The notes: generated by a model from the sequence alone, not told the origin. DNA of 64,000 nucleotides from an uncultured Bacteroidales bacterium (GCA_937891975.1 CALAUA010000014.1:124001-188000), one strand, 5' to 3'; shown: positions 9,689 to 18,881, counted from the stretch's first letter. Made by a program: numbers and translations.

Positions 9689-9743
9689 TTAGATATTAGT
9701 TAGTGATTAGTTAGTGATTAGTTAGTGATTAGTTAGTGATTAA
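9689..9743. repeat. 11-bp-period tandem array running into pdxB
   Basis: Three exact copies of ttagtgattag (9700-9732) are flanked by ttagatattag (9689-9699) and ttagtgattaa (9733-9743). The last copy contains the GTG used here as the pdxB start codon (9736-9738). In the other copies the same GTG is followed in frame by a TAG stop three codons on, so only the last can start the protein. Confidence 0.9.
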
Positions 9744-10692
9744 GCAAGTAATAATAGATAAAGGCATACCTTTTTTGGAGGGAGTATTTCCCCCTGAGAT
9801 AAACGTCATTTATCTTTCTCCAAAAGAGATCACTGCCGAAACCGTACGCGAGGCAGATGCACTCTTCGTTCGCACGCGTACGCGAATAAATGAGGAGTTA
9901 CTCCATGGGAGCAAAGTGCGCTTTGTGGCTACTGCCACTATCGGGTATGATCATATTGACCAAGACTATTGCCGCGAAGCAGGCATACATTGGGTGTCAT
10001 GTCCAGGTTGCAACGCACAGGCTGTCTGCAACTATGTTGAAGAGGCAATTTCTACGATTAAAGCGAACAAAACAGATCTTACAATAGGTATTGTTGGTTA
10101 TGGGAATGTTGGTAAATTGGTTGCACAAATGGCAGAGCGTAAGGGATACCGGGTATTGCTTTCCGACCCACCATTGGGTATCGGCTTATCTTTACAAGAG
10201 ATTGCTTCGCAAAGCGACGTACTAACCTTCCACACGCCACTCACTTATGATAGCAAACATCCCACCTACCACCTATGCAACGCCGATATCTTGTGTCTTT
10301 GCAAACCAAATGCCTTAATTATCAATGCTGCTCGCGGAGGTGTCATAGACGAACAAGCCCTAATTGCTCAACTATCAACTGTCAACTGTCAACTATCAAC
10401 CGCCATCGACTGCTGGGAAGATGAACCAAATATCAACACTGCCCTATTGGAAAAGGTCAATTTGGCATCTTTTCACATCGCAGGATACTCTATAGAAGGC
10501 AAAATGCGCGCTAGTGAGATGTGTTTACGGGCTTTTTGTGAATTTTTCTCGCTTCCGATTTTGTCAATCAATAAAAAAGTAGTACCTTTGCACGGTGATT
10601 CGGCACCAGGGTGGCTATGCCGTATCTCTGACCAACTCAAGGCCCAACCCGAAAACTTCGAACAACTACGTAAACAATATAAATTAAGATAA
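9736..10692 (+). CDS. pdxB: Erythronate-4-phosphate dehydrogenase
   Basis: An NAD-dependent D-2-hydroxyacid dehydrogenase of the DXP-dependent vitamin B6 pathway. The Rossmann signature GIVGYGNVG is near residue 119, and [10 protein letters not shown] and [16 protein letters not shown] are typical of PdxB. The GTG start at 9736 lies in the upstream tandem repeat, and no ATG fits the conserved N-terminus (VIIDKGIPF). The 318 residues are shorter than usual and the C-terminal dimerisation domain seems reduced. A 7-bp-period repeat at 10369-10400 is translated as [11 protein letters not shown] where homologues have a short loop. The stop overlaps proS (TAATG). Confidence 0.93.
   Translation: MIKQVIIDKGIPFLEGVFPPEINVIYLSPKEITAETVREADALFVRTRTRINEELLHGSKVRFVATATIGYDHIDQDYCREAGIHWVSCPGCNAQAVCNYVEEAISTIKANKTDLTIGIVGYGNVGKLVAQMAERKGYRVLLSDPPLGIGLSLQEIASQSDVLTFHTPLTYDSKHPTYHLCNADILCLCKPNALIINAARGGVIDEQALIAQLSTVNCQLSTAIDCWEDEPNINTALLEKVNLASFHIAGYSIEGKMRASEMCLRAFCEFFSLPILSINKKVVPLHGDSAPGWLCRISDQLKAQPENFEQLRKQYKLR
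10369..10400. repeat. 7-bp-period repeat inside pdxB
   Basis: caactat, caactgt, caactgt, caactat, then caac, in exact 7-bp register. Read in the pdxB frame it gives a 7-residue period ([11 protein letters not shown]). Similar period-7 repeats occur in spacers of this window. Confidence 0.9.
10560..10590 (+). promoter_or_regulatory. Promoter inside pdxB, probably for proS
   Basis: TTTG at 10560-10563, exactly 19 bases, then TACCTTTG at 10583-10590 followed by CA. This is a complete match to the Bacteroides consensus. It lies in the 3' part of pdxB, about 100 bp before the proS ATG, so proS and the genes behind it can probably be transcribed without pdxB. Confidence 0.7.
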
Positions 10693-12170
10693 TGGCAAAC
10701 TTTCAAAAACTCACCCCTCGAGCTACAGATTACTCGAAGTGGTACAACGAACTAGTAGTAAAAGCAGACTTAGCTGAGCAATCAGCTGTACGAGGATGTA
10801 TGGTTATCAAACCCTATGGCTATGCCATATGGGAAACGATTCAAGCAGAACTTGACCGTCGTTTCAAAGAGAAAGGCGTAAAAAATGCCTATTTCCCACT
10901 TCTCATCCCTAAATCATTCCTCAGTCGTGAAGCAGAGCACGTAGAAGGTTTTGCCAAAGAGTGCGCCGTGGTTACTCACCACCGCCTGATGAATGACCCT
11001 GAGGGCAAAGGTGTTGTGGTAGATCCAAAAGCTCGCCTCGAAGAGGAGCTAATCATCCGTCCTACTTCCGAGACAATCATCTGGTCCACATACAAGAACT
11101 GGATCTCTTCCTACCGCGACCTGCCTATCCTTTGCAACCAATGGTGCAACGTTATGCGTTGGGAGATGCGTACCCGCCTCTTCTTGCGTACTGCCGAGTT
11201 CCTTTGGCAAGAAGGGCATACTGCCCACGCTACCAAAGAGGAAGCAGAGAACTATGCAGCCACTATGTTGGATGTATATGCTGACTTCGCAGAGAAAGTG
11301 ATGGCTATCCCTGTTGTGAAGGGCGTGAAATCACCTAACGAGCGTTTCGCAGGTGCGCTCAATACCTATTCCATTGAGGCAATGATGCAAGATGGTAAGG
11401 CATTGCAAGCAGGTACTAGCCACTTCTTGGGTCAAAATTTCGCCAAGTCATTTGACGTGCAATTCCTCACCAACGAGAATAAATACGAGTATGTTTGGGC
11501 TACTTCTTGGGGCGTTTCTACCCGCCTTATGGGTGCACTCATCATGACCCACTCGGATGATAACGGTTTGGTGCTTCCTCCAAATCTCGCACCAATTCAA
11601 GTGGTTATCGTGCCTATCTTTAAGAAGCAAGAGCAATTGGATGAATTGATGGCTAAACTCAATCCATTGGCTGATGAGTTGAAGCAACTCGGCATCCGCG
11701 TACAAGTAGATGCCAGCGACAAGGCTACTCCTGGTTTCAAGTTCGCTGAATACGAACTCAAGGGTGTGCCTTTGCGTCTTGCTATGGGTGGTCGTGACCT
11801 CGAGAACGGCACTATCGAACTCGCACGCCGCGACACCATGACCAAGGAGACTGTTTCGTTCGATAATATCGTAGAAATCATCCAAAACCTGCTTAAGGAG
11901 ATTCAAGATAATATCTACCAAAAGGCATTGGATTTCCGTCTTGCCAACACTCGTGAAGTGAATACTTGGGAAGAGTTCAAAGAAGAAATCAAGAAACCCG
12001 GCTTCTTGCTCTGCCACTGGGATGGTACTCCTGAAACCGAGGAGAAGATCAAAGCCGAGACCAAAGCCACTATCCGTTGTATTCCTTTCGAAGGCGACAA
12101 AACACCAGGTAAATGTATTTATACTGGCAAACCTAGTGCACAACGCGTGATATTTGCCATTGCTTACTAA
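10692..12170 (+). CDS. proS: Proline-tRNA ligase (short, archaeal/eukaryotic-like type)
   Basis: A 492-residue class II synthetase charging tRNA-Pro. It opens with [21 protein letters not shown], carries the class II motif 2 region ([35 protein letters not shown] split over neighbouring segments), [11 protein letters not shown], an anticodon-binding domain and a C-terminal zinc-type domain. It lacks the editing insert of the long bacterial form, as expected for the short type found in Bacteroidetes. The start codon overlaps the pdxB stop by one base. Confidence 0.97.
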   Translation: MANFQKLTPRATDYSKWYNELVVKADLAEQSAVRGCMVIKPYGYAIWETIQAELDRRFKEKGVKNAYFPLLIPKSFLSREAEHVEGFAKECAVVTHHRLMNDPEGKGVVVDPKARLEEELIIRPTSETIIWSTYKNWISSYRDLPILCNQWCNVMRWEMRTRLFLRTAEFLWQEGHTAHATKEEAENYAATMLDVYADFAEKVMAIPVVKGVKSPNERFAGALNTYSIEAMMQDGKALQAGTSHFLGQNFAKSFDVQFLTNENKYEYVWATSWGVSTRLMGALIMTHSDDNGLVLPPNLAPIQVVIVPIFKKQEQLDELMAKLNPLADELKQLGIRVQVDASDKATPGFKFAEYELKGVPLRLAMGGRDLENGTIELARRDTMTKETVSFDNIVEIIQNLLKEIQDNIYQKALDFRLANTREVNTWEEFKEEIKKPGFLLCHWDGTPETEEKIKAETKATIRCIPFEGDKTPGKCIYTGKPSAQRVIFAIAY

Positions 12171-12196
12171 TCAACATTAGCACAACCACCGCTTAT

Positions 12197-13219
12197 ATGA
12201 CTTTCTCTGCACAGCAAATAGCCGCACTCCTTGGCGGTAAGATTGCAGGCGATGCCAATCGCCAAGTTTGGGACGTGGGCTCTATCGAAAGTGCCAAAGA
12301 GGGACAACTCACTTTCCTCTGCGATGCCAAGTACTTACCGCACTTGCCTCAAACGGGTGCCAGTGTGGTACTGATGACCGATTCCATCGAGTTTTCTGGT
12401 TCTACTAATGCCACTCTTATCCGCGTGGAGAATGCTCGCGCAGCGATGGGCCAACTGCTTGCTCTCGTGGCAAAGGCCATGAATCCTGCCAAGCAAGGCA
12501 TAGAGCAACCATCCTTCATCAGCGAAGGCGTTACTGTGCCCGAAGATGCCTATATCGGAGCATTTGCGTATATCGGCAAGAATGTGCAACTCGGCAAAGG
12601 CGTGCAAATATATCCTCATGTGTATGTGGGTGATAATGTAAAAATTGGCGATAATACCATCTTATATTCGGGTGTGAAAGTCTATTATAATTGCGTGGTT
12701 GGCAACGATTGTATCTTGCACGCAGGTGTAGTTATCGGCAGCGATGGCTTCGGCTTCGAACCTGATGCCAAGGGTGTGAATCAAAAACTCCCACAGATTG
12801 GCAATGTCATCATCGAAGACGATGTCGAGATTGGTGCCAACACTACCGTCGATCGCGCTATGATGGGCTCTACTATTGTCCGCCGCAATGCTAAGATAGA
12901 CAACCTTGTGCAAGTGGCACACAATGTGGAAGTGGGCGAAAGCACTTTCCTCTGCGCACAAGTCGGCATTGCTGGTTCATCAAAGATTGGTGGTCATTGT
13001 ATCCTTGCGGGACAAGTAGGCGTTGCAGGGCATCTTGAAATCGCAGATAACTGCATTTTTGGTGCACAATCTGGTATTCCAAGCCATGTCAAGAAATCGG
13101 GTATGTACCAGGGATCACCTATCATCGATGCCATGAACTGGCGCCGCAGCATTGTTGGCTTCAAGAATCTCCCCGACATCATGAAACGCCTCCAAGAACT
13201 GGAAAAGAAAGGCAACTAA
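12197..13219 (+). CDS. lpxD: UDP-3-O-acylglucosamine N-acyltransferase
   Basis: The third committed step of lipid A synthesis, adding the N-linked 3-hydroxyacyl chain. 340 residues, with an N-terminal uridine-binding domain followed by a left-handed beta helix of hexapeptide repeats (about 105-300). The catalytic-loop region [16 protein letters not shown] and [14 protein letters not shown] are clear. The C-terminal helix ends in [10 protein letters not shown]. Part of an lpxD-(FISUMP gene)-lpxC-lpxA cluster. Confidence 0.96.
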   Translation: MTFSAQQIAALLGGKIAGDANRQVWDVGSIESAKEGQLTFLCDAKYLPHLPQTGASVVLMTDSIEFSGSTNATLIRVENARAAMGQLLALVAKAMNPAKQGIEQPSFISEGVTVPEDAYIGAFAYIGKNVQLGKGVQIYPHVYVGDNVKIGDNTILYSGVKVYYNCVVGNDCILHAGVVIGSDGFGFEPDAKGVNQKLPQIGNVIIEDDVEIGANTTVDRAMMGSTIVRRNAKIDNLVQVAHNVEVGESTFLCAQVGIAGSSKIGGHCILAGQVGVAGHLEIADNCIFGAQSGIPSHVKKSGMYQGSPIIDAMNWRRSIVGFKNLPDIMKRLQELEKKGN

Positions 13220-13259
13220 TAATATCGGTCATTGCAGTTACATCTAAACAACCCATCAT

Positions 13260-14444
13260 ATGAAAAGCATCCACCGTTCTCTCCTCTGCATATACATGCT
13301 CCTTATCATAGCTATGCCATCCGTGGCTCAATCTGATCGATTAGATAGTTTGCAACGCGTCGAAAAAGAACTCAAAGACCAGGTACAACTTCTCCAACTG
13401 CAGTATGACAGTCTCTATCGTATCATTGCTCAATGCAAGACGGATTCACAACGGTTGGTGCAGTATAAAGTGCAGGATAAGTTCGACAAACAGGCGAACA
13501 GACTCAGCAATCGAATCAACCAACTCAACGACGAGATCCTCAACGAGCAGGCTCGCTTAGAGCAAGAGGAACGTGATGCCTACCTTACTCAAAAGCAAGC
13601 TGAAATACAAGCTATGAGCCCCGTACCGCTCAAGGGCGAGATTAATGGTCATCCCTGGGTAGATCTTGGTTTGCCTTCGGGTACCAAATGGGCTACATAC
13701 AATGTCGGCACCACGAATATCCATGGTGTGGGCACACGCATCGCTTGGGGCGAGACATCTACCAAAAAACTCTTCTCTCCCGATACCTACAAGCACCAAG
13801 GTGTTTCATTGGTTTCTTTTGCTGGCAATGCTGAATATGATTTAGCCACCGCACAATGGGGCGAGCAGTGGCACACTCCCACCCTACAGCAATGGCAGGA
13901 GCTCATCGAACATTGCCAATGGCAGTATGTGATGATCAATGGCATCCATGGTGTGCTTTTCACCAGCCGCAAGACCTATAATACCATTTTCTTGCCTAGT
14001 ACGGGCTATACAGATGATGAGACCTACAAACTCAAACACACCACATATAATCTGGCGTATTGGAGTTCTACGGGTATTTCTCATAATGGTGCCCATTCAT
14101 ATATTGCTAACTACGAGCAGGGCTATATGACTACCACCAATCGCTATGTGGCACATTGTGTGCGCGCTGTGTGTAGCACGTCTAATGCAGGCACTACCAC
14201 GATGCAAGATGCTTCTGCCACCATGCAGGATACTCTATCAATGAATCAGGATACTAATGCGACGGCTCAAGAAACTGCTATCACTGTTCAGGATACCACA
14301 TCCACAGTCCATCAGACCACCCAAGCACACAAAAACAACGCAAAGACTATCCAAGAGACTGCCAAAGCCGTTAAAAAGACCGCAAAGACGGTTAAAAAGA
14401 CTGCTGCAACAATCAAGACATTGCACAACATATTCAGGCGATAA
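13260..14444 (+). CDS. Secreted protein with coiled coil, FISUMP-like domain and repetitive tail
   Basis: 394 residues. A cleavable signal peptide (to SVAQ, ~24) is followed by a coiled-coil segment of about 25-120 rich in Q, E and L. A FISUMP / DUF1566-type domain (~125-305) opens with HPWVDLGLPSGTKWATYNVG and contains AWGETSTKK and the closing AYWSST...HCVRAV. The last ~85 residues are low-complexity and periodic, first TxQDT-like and then K/T/A-rich (KTIQETAKAVKKTAKTVKKT), probably an amphipathic helix. The function is unknown. It sits between lpxD and lpxC, where most Bacteroidetes have no gene. It has a signal peptide but neither a lipobox nor the shared C-terminal tail. Confidence 0.75.
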   Translation: MKSIHRSLLCIYMLLIIAMPSVAQSDRLDSLQRVEKELKDQVQLLQLQYDSLYRIIAQCKTDSQRLVQYKVQDKFDKQANRLSNRINQLNDEILNEQARLEQEERDAYLTQKQAEIQAMSPVPLKGEINGHPWVDLGLPSGTKWATYNVGTTNIHGVGTRIAWGETSTKKLFSPDTYKHQGVSLVSFAGNAEYDLATAQWGEQWHTPTLQQWQELIEHCQWQYVMINGIHGVLFTSRKTYNTIFLPSTGYTDDETYKLKHTTYNLAYWSSTGISHNGAHSYIANYEQGYMTTTNRYVAHCVRAVCSTSNAGTTTMQDASATMQDTLSMNQDTNATAQETAITVQDTTSTVHQTTQAHKNNAKTIQETAKAVKKTAKTVKKTAATIKTLHNIFRR

Positions 14445-14663
14445 CCACCCCCGTATCCTCTGCACACACATCTTTCCTCGTTACTAGTCCAGTTCTCAAC
14501 GATTGGTAGGGTCCCCAAAAAACATCGCGGACCTTTAGGGTGCTTTTCCTGCCAAGTGAATGTTCTTCCATTGCCTCGTATCTCATTCAAGTACTTTTCC
14601 GAAAAAAGTACTTTTCTTAAGAATCCTTTCCCCTGTACCTTCGCTGTCTTTATGCTGCAAAAG

Positions 14664-14718
14664 ACCAAGGACGAACCAAGGACGAACCAAGGAACTCCGA
14701 ATCAACTCCCAACTACTA
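14664..14718. repeat. 11-bp-period degenerate array
   Basis: accaaggacga twice, then accaaggaact, ccgaatcaact and cccaactacta, all in 11-bp register. The first three copies are nearly identical and the last two have drifted. Confidence 0.75.
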
Positions 14719-14772
14719 AAAAGTGCTTTTTGTTAAGAATACAATACTACAAGAAGAAAATAAACGTCAATG

Positions 14773-14804
14773 GTTGCATATATCAGAAAAAAGCAGTACC
14801 TTTG
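14773..14804 (+). promoter_or_regulatory. lpxC promoter
   Basis: GTTG at 14773-14776, 20 bases, then TACCTTTG at 14797-14804 followed by CA. This is a good match to the Bacteroides -33/-7 consensus, about 50 bp before the lpxC ATG. Confidence 0.75.
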
Positions 14805-14814
14805 CAGCGAAATT

Positions 14815-14836
14815 CATACTATATTGGTATAGTATG
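14815..14836 (+). promoter_or_regulatory. Perfect 9-bp palindrome in the lpxC leader
   Basis: catactata, loop ttgg, tatagtatg. It starts 10 bases after the -7 box and ends 20 bases before the lpxC ATG, so it would be in the extreme 5' end of the mRNA. It could be an RNA hairpin or an operator. It is AT-rich and unlike a terminator. Confidence 0.55.
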
Positions 14837-14856
14837 CGCAAAATAAAACTAAAAAG

Positions 14857-15777
14857 ATGAAACAACATACACTGAAAGCACCTTTTTCCTTTGAAGGAAA
14901 AGGATTACATACTGGACTATTTATCCACGCTAACTTCCTTCCTGCGGAGGAGAATACAGGCGTGCGCATTTGTCGTACTGACCTCGATGGGCGTCCTACC
15001 TACGAAGCCATTGCCGACTATGTTACTGCCACCGAACGCGGTACTGTACTTGAGCGTGGCGCATGGAAAGTGTCCACCGTAGAGCACGCACTATCTGCCC
15101 TCTATGCTATGGGCGTGGACAACTGCCTCATTGAGGTGGATGCACCAGAGATGCCTATCTTAGACGGTAGCGCGAAATATTATATCCAATCCATCGAAAA
15201 AGTGGGCTTGCAAGAGCAAGAAGCAGAGCAAAAAGTATTTGTCGTTACCGAACCTATCGAGTACATCTCCGAGCGAGGCAACAAGATGGTGATTCAGCCA
15301 TGCGACCACTACGAGGCTGAGGTAACAATCGCTTATGATAAAAGCGGTATCTTGCGCGAACAGAGTGCAGAGATATACGACCTTGCTGATTACAAACGCG
15401 AACTATCCGCAGCACGCACGTTCTGCTTTGTACGCGAGATCGAACCATTGCTACGCATGGGACTCATCAAAGGGGGCGACTTGCAGAATGCCCTCGTCAT
15501 CTATGAGACACCTATGTCGCAAGAGGGACTAGACTACATGACCGACAAACTGGGACAACCACGCTTAGATGCCAATAAATTGGGCTATCTCAGTCCGCTA
15601 AACTATCCCAACGAGCCAGCACGCCACAAGTTGCTGGACCTCATTGGCGACATGTCGCTGCTCGGCTGCCGTATTCAAGGCAAGATTGCTGCCCTCCGCC
15701 CTGGTCATACGTTCAACACCCAATGCGCAAAACGCCTACGCAACAAAGTTGCAGCGGAAAACAGCAAAAATAAATGA
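14857..15777 (+). CDS. lpxC: UDP-3-O-acyl-N-acetylglucosamine deacetylase, not fused to FabZ
   Basis: The zinc hydrolase that commits UDP-GlcNAc acyl chains to lipid A. 306 residues, with both repeats complete: FEGKGLHTG at the start, the metal ligand region VSTVEHALSAL near residue 75, the LDGSAKYYI loop, and the second metal site HKLLDLIGD near residue 262, with RPGHTFN at the end. In most Bacteroidetes LpxC continues into a FabZ dehydratase domain, giving about 460 residues. Here the frame stops cleanly and the 65-bp spacer to lpxA contains no FabZ sequence. Confidence 0.96.
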   Translation: MKQHTLKAPFSFEGKGLHTGLFIHANFLPAEENTGVRICRTDLDGRPTYEAIADYVTATERGTVLERGAWKVSTVEHALSALYAMGVDNCLIEVDAPEMPILDGSAKYYIQSIEKVGLQEQEAEQKVFVVTEPIEYISERGNKMVIQPCDHYEAEVTIAYDKSGILREQSAEIYDLADYKRELSAARTFCFVREIEPLLRMGLIKGGDLQNALVIYETPMSQEGLDYMTDKLGQPRLDANKLGYLSPLNYPNEPARHKLLDLIGDMSLLGCRIQGKIAALRPGHTFNTQCAKRLRNKVAAENSKNK

Positions 15778-15803
15778 ATAATAACAAGGATTGGGGAAAA
15801 TAA

Positions 15804-15838
15804 GTTTTCAGTTTTCACCTTTCCGTTTTAATTTTAAA
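15804..15838. repeat. 7-bp-period repeat in the lpxC-lpxA spacer
   Basis: gttttca, gttttca, cctttcc, gttttaa and ttttaaa in 7-bp register, ending just before the lpxA ATG. Related wording recurs at 24445-24465. Confidence 0.7.
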
Positions 15839-15842
15839 AGAT

Positions 15843-16607
15843 ATGAACTACATTCATCCTGAAGCAAAACTTCACCCATCTGTAACGGTTGGACATTTCT
15901 CTTGTATCCACGAGGATGTAGAGATTGGCGAAGGCACCGTGATTGACAACAATGTCACCATCTACAGCGGTACACGTATTGGTAAAAACTGCCATATCTA
16001 TTCGGGCGCAGTTATCGGTGGCGACCCACAAGACCTCAAGTATAAAGGCGAAAAGACATATGCTATCATCGGCGATAACACCACTATCCGTGAGTTCGCC
16101 ACTATCCACCGCGGCACAGCCTCTAAAGGCAAAACCGTTGTAGGCAACCACTGCCTTATCATGGCATATTGTCATGTGGCACACGACTGCCTCTTGCACG
16201 ACCATATCATCATGTCCAATGCTACCCAACTCGCAGGCGAGGTAGTGGTAGAGGATTGGGCTATTATCGGTGGCGGCAGTTTGGTACACCAATTCTCGCA
16301 TATCGGTGCACATGTGATGATTCAGGGTGGCTCAAAGATCAACAAGGATGTGCCCCCATTTATCATTGCTGCGCGCGAGCCAATATCCTATTGCGGTATC
16401 AACTCTGTAGGACTCAATCGCCGTGCGTTTACTCAGGAGCAGATCACTGCTATCCAAAATGTGTATCGTCTGATGTACCTCTCTGGTTTGAATGTCAGCC
16501 AAGCAGTGGAGCAGATTGAGAACACCTTGCCACAAAGCCCCGAACGCGACCTTATCCTCGACTTCGTCAAAGCCTCCCCACGAGGCATCGTCCGCGGATA
16601 CAACTAA
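15843..16607 (+). CDS. lpxA: UDP-N-acetylglucosamine O-acyltransferase
   Basis: The first acylation step of lipid A synthesis. 254 residues, with a left-handed beta helix of hexapeptide repeats in the first ~190 residues and a helical C-terminal domain. Typical motifs are VIGGDPQDLKYKGE, the RGT of IREFATIHRGT, catalytic-histidine region IMAYCHVAHDC and IAREPISY-like AAREPISYCGIN. It follows lpxC in the usual order. Confidence 0.96.
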   Translation: MNYIHPEAKLHPSVTVGHFSCIHEDVEIGEGTVIDNNVTIYSGTRIGKNCHIYSGAVIGGDPQDLKYKGEKTYAIIGDNTTIREFATIHRGTASKGKTVVGNHCLIMAYCHVAHDCLLHDHIIMSNATQLAGEVVVEDWAIIGGGSLVHQFSHIGAHVMIQGGSKINKDVPPFIIAAREPISYCGINSVGLNRRAFTQEQITAIQNVYRLMYLSGLNVSQAVEQIENTLPQSPERDLILDFVKASPRGIVRGYN

Positions 16608-16638
16608 ACAATACTACACAACGCTAAACAATACTACA
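16604..16638. repeat. Direct repeat of ctaaacaatactacac in the lpxA-glnS spacer
   Basis: Two copies, starting at 16604 and 16624, 20 bp apart. The same words occur on the opposite strand in the spacer at 58600-58625 between the GH16 and GH128 genes. Confidence 0.8.
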
Positions 16639-16648
16639 CTATACGTTT

Positions 16649-18340
16649 ATGGAAATGGAAGAAAGAAGCCTCAATTTTATTGAGCAGATTGTAGAAAAAG
16701 ATTTACAAGAAGGTAAGAACGATGGACGTATTCAAACGCGTTTCCCGCCAGAGCCCAATGGTTACCTGCATATCGGTCACGTCAAGGCCATCTGCATGGA
16801 CTTTGGTATCGCCGAGAAATACAACGGTATCTGCAACCTTCGTTTTGATGATACCAACCCCGTTAAAGAGGATGTAGAATATGTGGACTCTATCCAGCAA
16901 GACATCGCTTGGTTGGGATTCAAGTGGGGTAATATCTACTACGCTTCCGACTATTTCCAACAACTCTACGACCTCGCTATCGAGTTCATCAAACAGGGCA
17001 AGGCATACGTAGATGAGCAGACTGCTGAGCAGATCGCTGAGCAGAAGGGTACACCTACCGAACCCGGTGTAGCATCTCCATACCGCGACCGTCCTATCGA
17101 TGAGAACCTTCGCCTCTTCCAAGCCATGCAAAATGGCGAAATCGAGGACGGCAAGATGGTCCTCCGCGCGAAGATTGACATGGCTAATCCCAACATGCAC
17201 TTCCGCGACCCAATCATGTACCGCATCATCACCACGCATCCTCACCACCGCACGGGCCGCACATGGAACGTATATCCAATGTACGACTTCGCGCACGGTC
17301 AATCCGACTATTTTGAGGGCGTGACACACTCTATCTGTACGCTGGAATTCGTGGTACACCGTCCACTCTACGACTACTATATCGACCAATTCGTTACAGG
17401 CGACTACCGCCCACGCCAATATGAGTTCAACCGCCTCAATATCACCTATACTGTGATGTCCAAGCGCAAGATGCTCCAACTCGTGAAGGAGGGATTGGTA
17501 AGCGGTTGGGACGACCCACGTATGCCTACCGTATGCGGTCTCCGTCGTCGTGGTTATACTCCAGAAGCTATTCGTGCCTTCATCGATAAAATTGGTTACA
17601 CCAAAGTAGAAGGTATGATTGACCTTGGCTTGCTAGAACATACTGTTCGTGAGACTTTGAAAGAGACTGCACCACGCGTATGTGCTATCTTCGATCCTGT
17701 TAAGTTGGTTATCACCAACTACGAAGGCGAGGGCGAGACCATCGTAGCAGAGAATATCGATGGACACCCAGAGTTGGGTACTCGTGAGATGAAGTTTGCT
17801 AAGGAGCTCTATATCGAGCGTGGCGACTTCCAAGAGGAAGGCGATAAGAAGTTCTTCCGCCTCAGCCCTGGTGGCCGCGAGGTACGCCTCAAAGCGGCAT
17901 ATATCATCCAAGCCACAGGTTGTGAGAAGGATGCTGAGGGTAATATCACTACCGTATATGCAACCTACGACCCTGACTCAAAGTCTGGTACCGAAGGTGG
18001 AAACCGCAAGACTAAATCTACCATCAACTGGGTAGAATGCAACTCTTGCATCGATGCAGAGGTTCGCTTGTACGACCGCCTCTTTGCGTGCGAGAACCCA
18101 TCCGCAGAGGAAGGCGACTTCCGCGACTTACTCAATCCTGATAGTTTGAAGGTAACTACCTGCAAGATTGAGGGTGCAATGAAAGCCGAGATGCATGCGC
18201 CAGAGGTAGTGAACGGTATTGCTAAGTGCAACAACTACCAGTTCCTCAAGCATGGCTATTTCGTAGTGGACCCAGACACCACCGCCGAGAAGCTTGTCTT
18301 TAACCGTACCGCTTCGCTGAAGGATAATTGGCAGAAGTAG
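16649..18340 (+). CDS. glnS: Glutamine-tRNA ligase
   Basis: A 563-residue class I synthetase of GlnRS type. The HIGH motif lies in PPEPNGYLHIGH, followed by LRFDDTNP, and the KMSKS equivalent is VMSKRKM near residue 270. The C-terminal half is the two-barrel anticodon-binding domain. Methionine codons 1 and 3 are both possible starts. The first is given because nothing separates them. The gene follows the lpx cluster after a short repeat. Confidence 0.97.
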   Translation: MEMEERSLNFIEQIVEKDLQEGKNDGRIQTRFPPEPNGYLHIGHVKAICMDFGIAEKYNGICNLRFDDTNPVKEDVEYVDSIQQDIAWLGFKWGNIYYASDYFQQLYDLAIEFIKQGKAYVDEQTAEQIAEQKGTPTEPGVASPYRDRPIDENLRLFQAMQNGEIEDGKMVLRAKIDMANPNMHFRDPIMYRIITTHPHHRTGRTWNVYPMYDFAHGQSDYFEGVTHSICTLEFVVHRPLYDYYIDQFVTGDYRPRQYEFNRLNITYTVMSKRKMLQLVKEGLVSGWDDPRMPTVCGLRRRGYTPEAIRAFIDKIGYTKVEGMIDLGLLEHTVRETLKETAPRVCAIFDPVKLVITNYEGEGETIVAENIDGHPELGTREMKFAKELYIERGDFQEEGDKKFFRLSPGGREVRLKAAYIIQATGCEKDAEGNITTVYATYDPDSKSGTEGGNRKTKSTINWVECNSCIDAEVRLYDRLFACENPSAEEGDFRDLLNPDSLKVTTCKIEGAMKAEMHAPEVVNGIAKCNNYQFLKHGYFVVDPDTTAEKLVFNRTASLKDNWQK

Positions 18341-18409
18341 TTTAGTGTTTAGTGAACGCGCCTACGGCGCTACTGTTTAGTGTTTAGAGGCGAGAGGCTA
18401 AAGGCAATG
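18340..18409. repeat. 7-bp-period repeat leading into the HsdR_N-like gene
   Basis: gtttagt twice at 18340-18353. Then from 18375: gtttagt, gtttaga, ggcgaga, ggctaaa, ggcaatg. The register runs into the start codon at 18407. A short GC-rich dyad (gcgccta / tacggcgc region) sits between the two blocks. Confidence 0.75.
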
Positions 18410-18823
18410 AATATACGAACTCAAAACGGCAAACAATATGTACTCTGTGCGTGGAGGCGGCGATATGTCCGCCTCACGCCAGAGGAACTAGTGCGGCAAA
18501 CCACCTTACAACTCCTCGTAGATGAGTTCGGTTATCCGCACAACCTTATTGCCGTAGAAGTGCCCATAGAGGTGGCAGGTGTGCAAAAGCGTTGCGATGC
18601 CATTGTTTATAACCGACAGATGCAACCGCTCATGCTCATTGAGTTCAAAGCACCATCGGTACATCTCACCCAAGAGGTCTTTGACCAAGCCGCCATCTAC
18701 AACCGTACCCTGCATGTGCCCCTGCTCATGCTCTGCAACGGACGCGAAAGCATCGTAGCAAGGGTGCAAACCACACAATACCAGTTTATCGACCATATAC
18801 CAGCACACAGCGAACTATCATAA
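18407..18823 (+). CDS. Small type I restriction HsdR N-terminal-like protein
   Basis: 138 residues from the ATG at 18407. The frame extends 27 bases upstream into the spacer repeat, which I exclude. The protein resembles the stand-alone HSDR_N_2 domain: a KQYVLCAWRRRYVRLTPEELVRQ opening split over two helices, LLVDEFGYP, KRCDAIVYN and LMLIEFKAP. D-x-n-ExK spacing (KRCDAI...IEFKA) fits a PD-(D/E)xK nuclease core. No hsdS or hsdM is near, so it is not part of a restriction operon here. It is a conserved orphan gene in Bacteroidetes. Confidence 0.75.
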   Translation: MNIRTQNGKQYVLCAWRRRYVRLTPEELVRQTTLQLLVDEFGYPHNLIAVEVPIEVAGVQKRCDAIVYNRQMQPLMLIEFKAPSVHLTQEVFDQAAIYNRTLHVPLLMLCNGRESIVARVQTTQYQFIDHIPAHSELS

Positions 18824-18838
18824 ATAATACCGATAAAA

Positions 18839-18873
18839 AGCAAAGAAGGAACCAGTTAGGTTCCTTCTTTGCT
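18839..18873. terminator. Strong bidirectional terminator
   Basis: A perfect 15-bp stem (agcaaagaaggaacc / ggttccttctttgct) with loop agtta, between the convergent HsdR_N-like gene and the amylase operon. An A-run precedes the stem at 18835-18839, giving a U-run for minus-strand transcripts. Confidence 0.85.
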
Positions 18874-18881
18874 ATTGGAGA

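Larger units (their letters stand above)
14445..14856 (+). other. 412-bp spacer before lpxC: no gene, repeats and promoter
   Basis: I find no convincing reading frame here. The spacer holds a dyad aagtactttt / aaaagtactt (14589-14613), a second similar stretch near 14719-14745, an 11-bp-period array (14664-14718), the lpxC promoter (14773-14804) and a perfect palindrome (14815-14836). Confidence 0.7.

Noticed and set aside
11448..12143. 231-residue minus-strand frame opposite proS
   Set aside because: Antisense shadow of proS without promoter or homology.
16703..17479. 258-residue minus-strand frame opposite glnS
   Set aside because: Its codon pattern mirrors glnS and the residues show no domain; glnS is certain.
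18407..18823. Type I restriction system
   Set aside because: Only a lone HsdR_N-like domain is present, with no specificity or methylase subunit.
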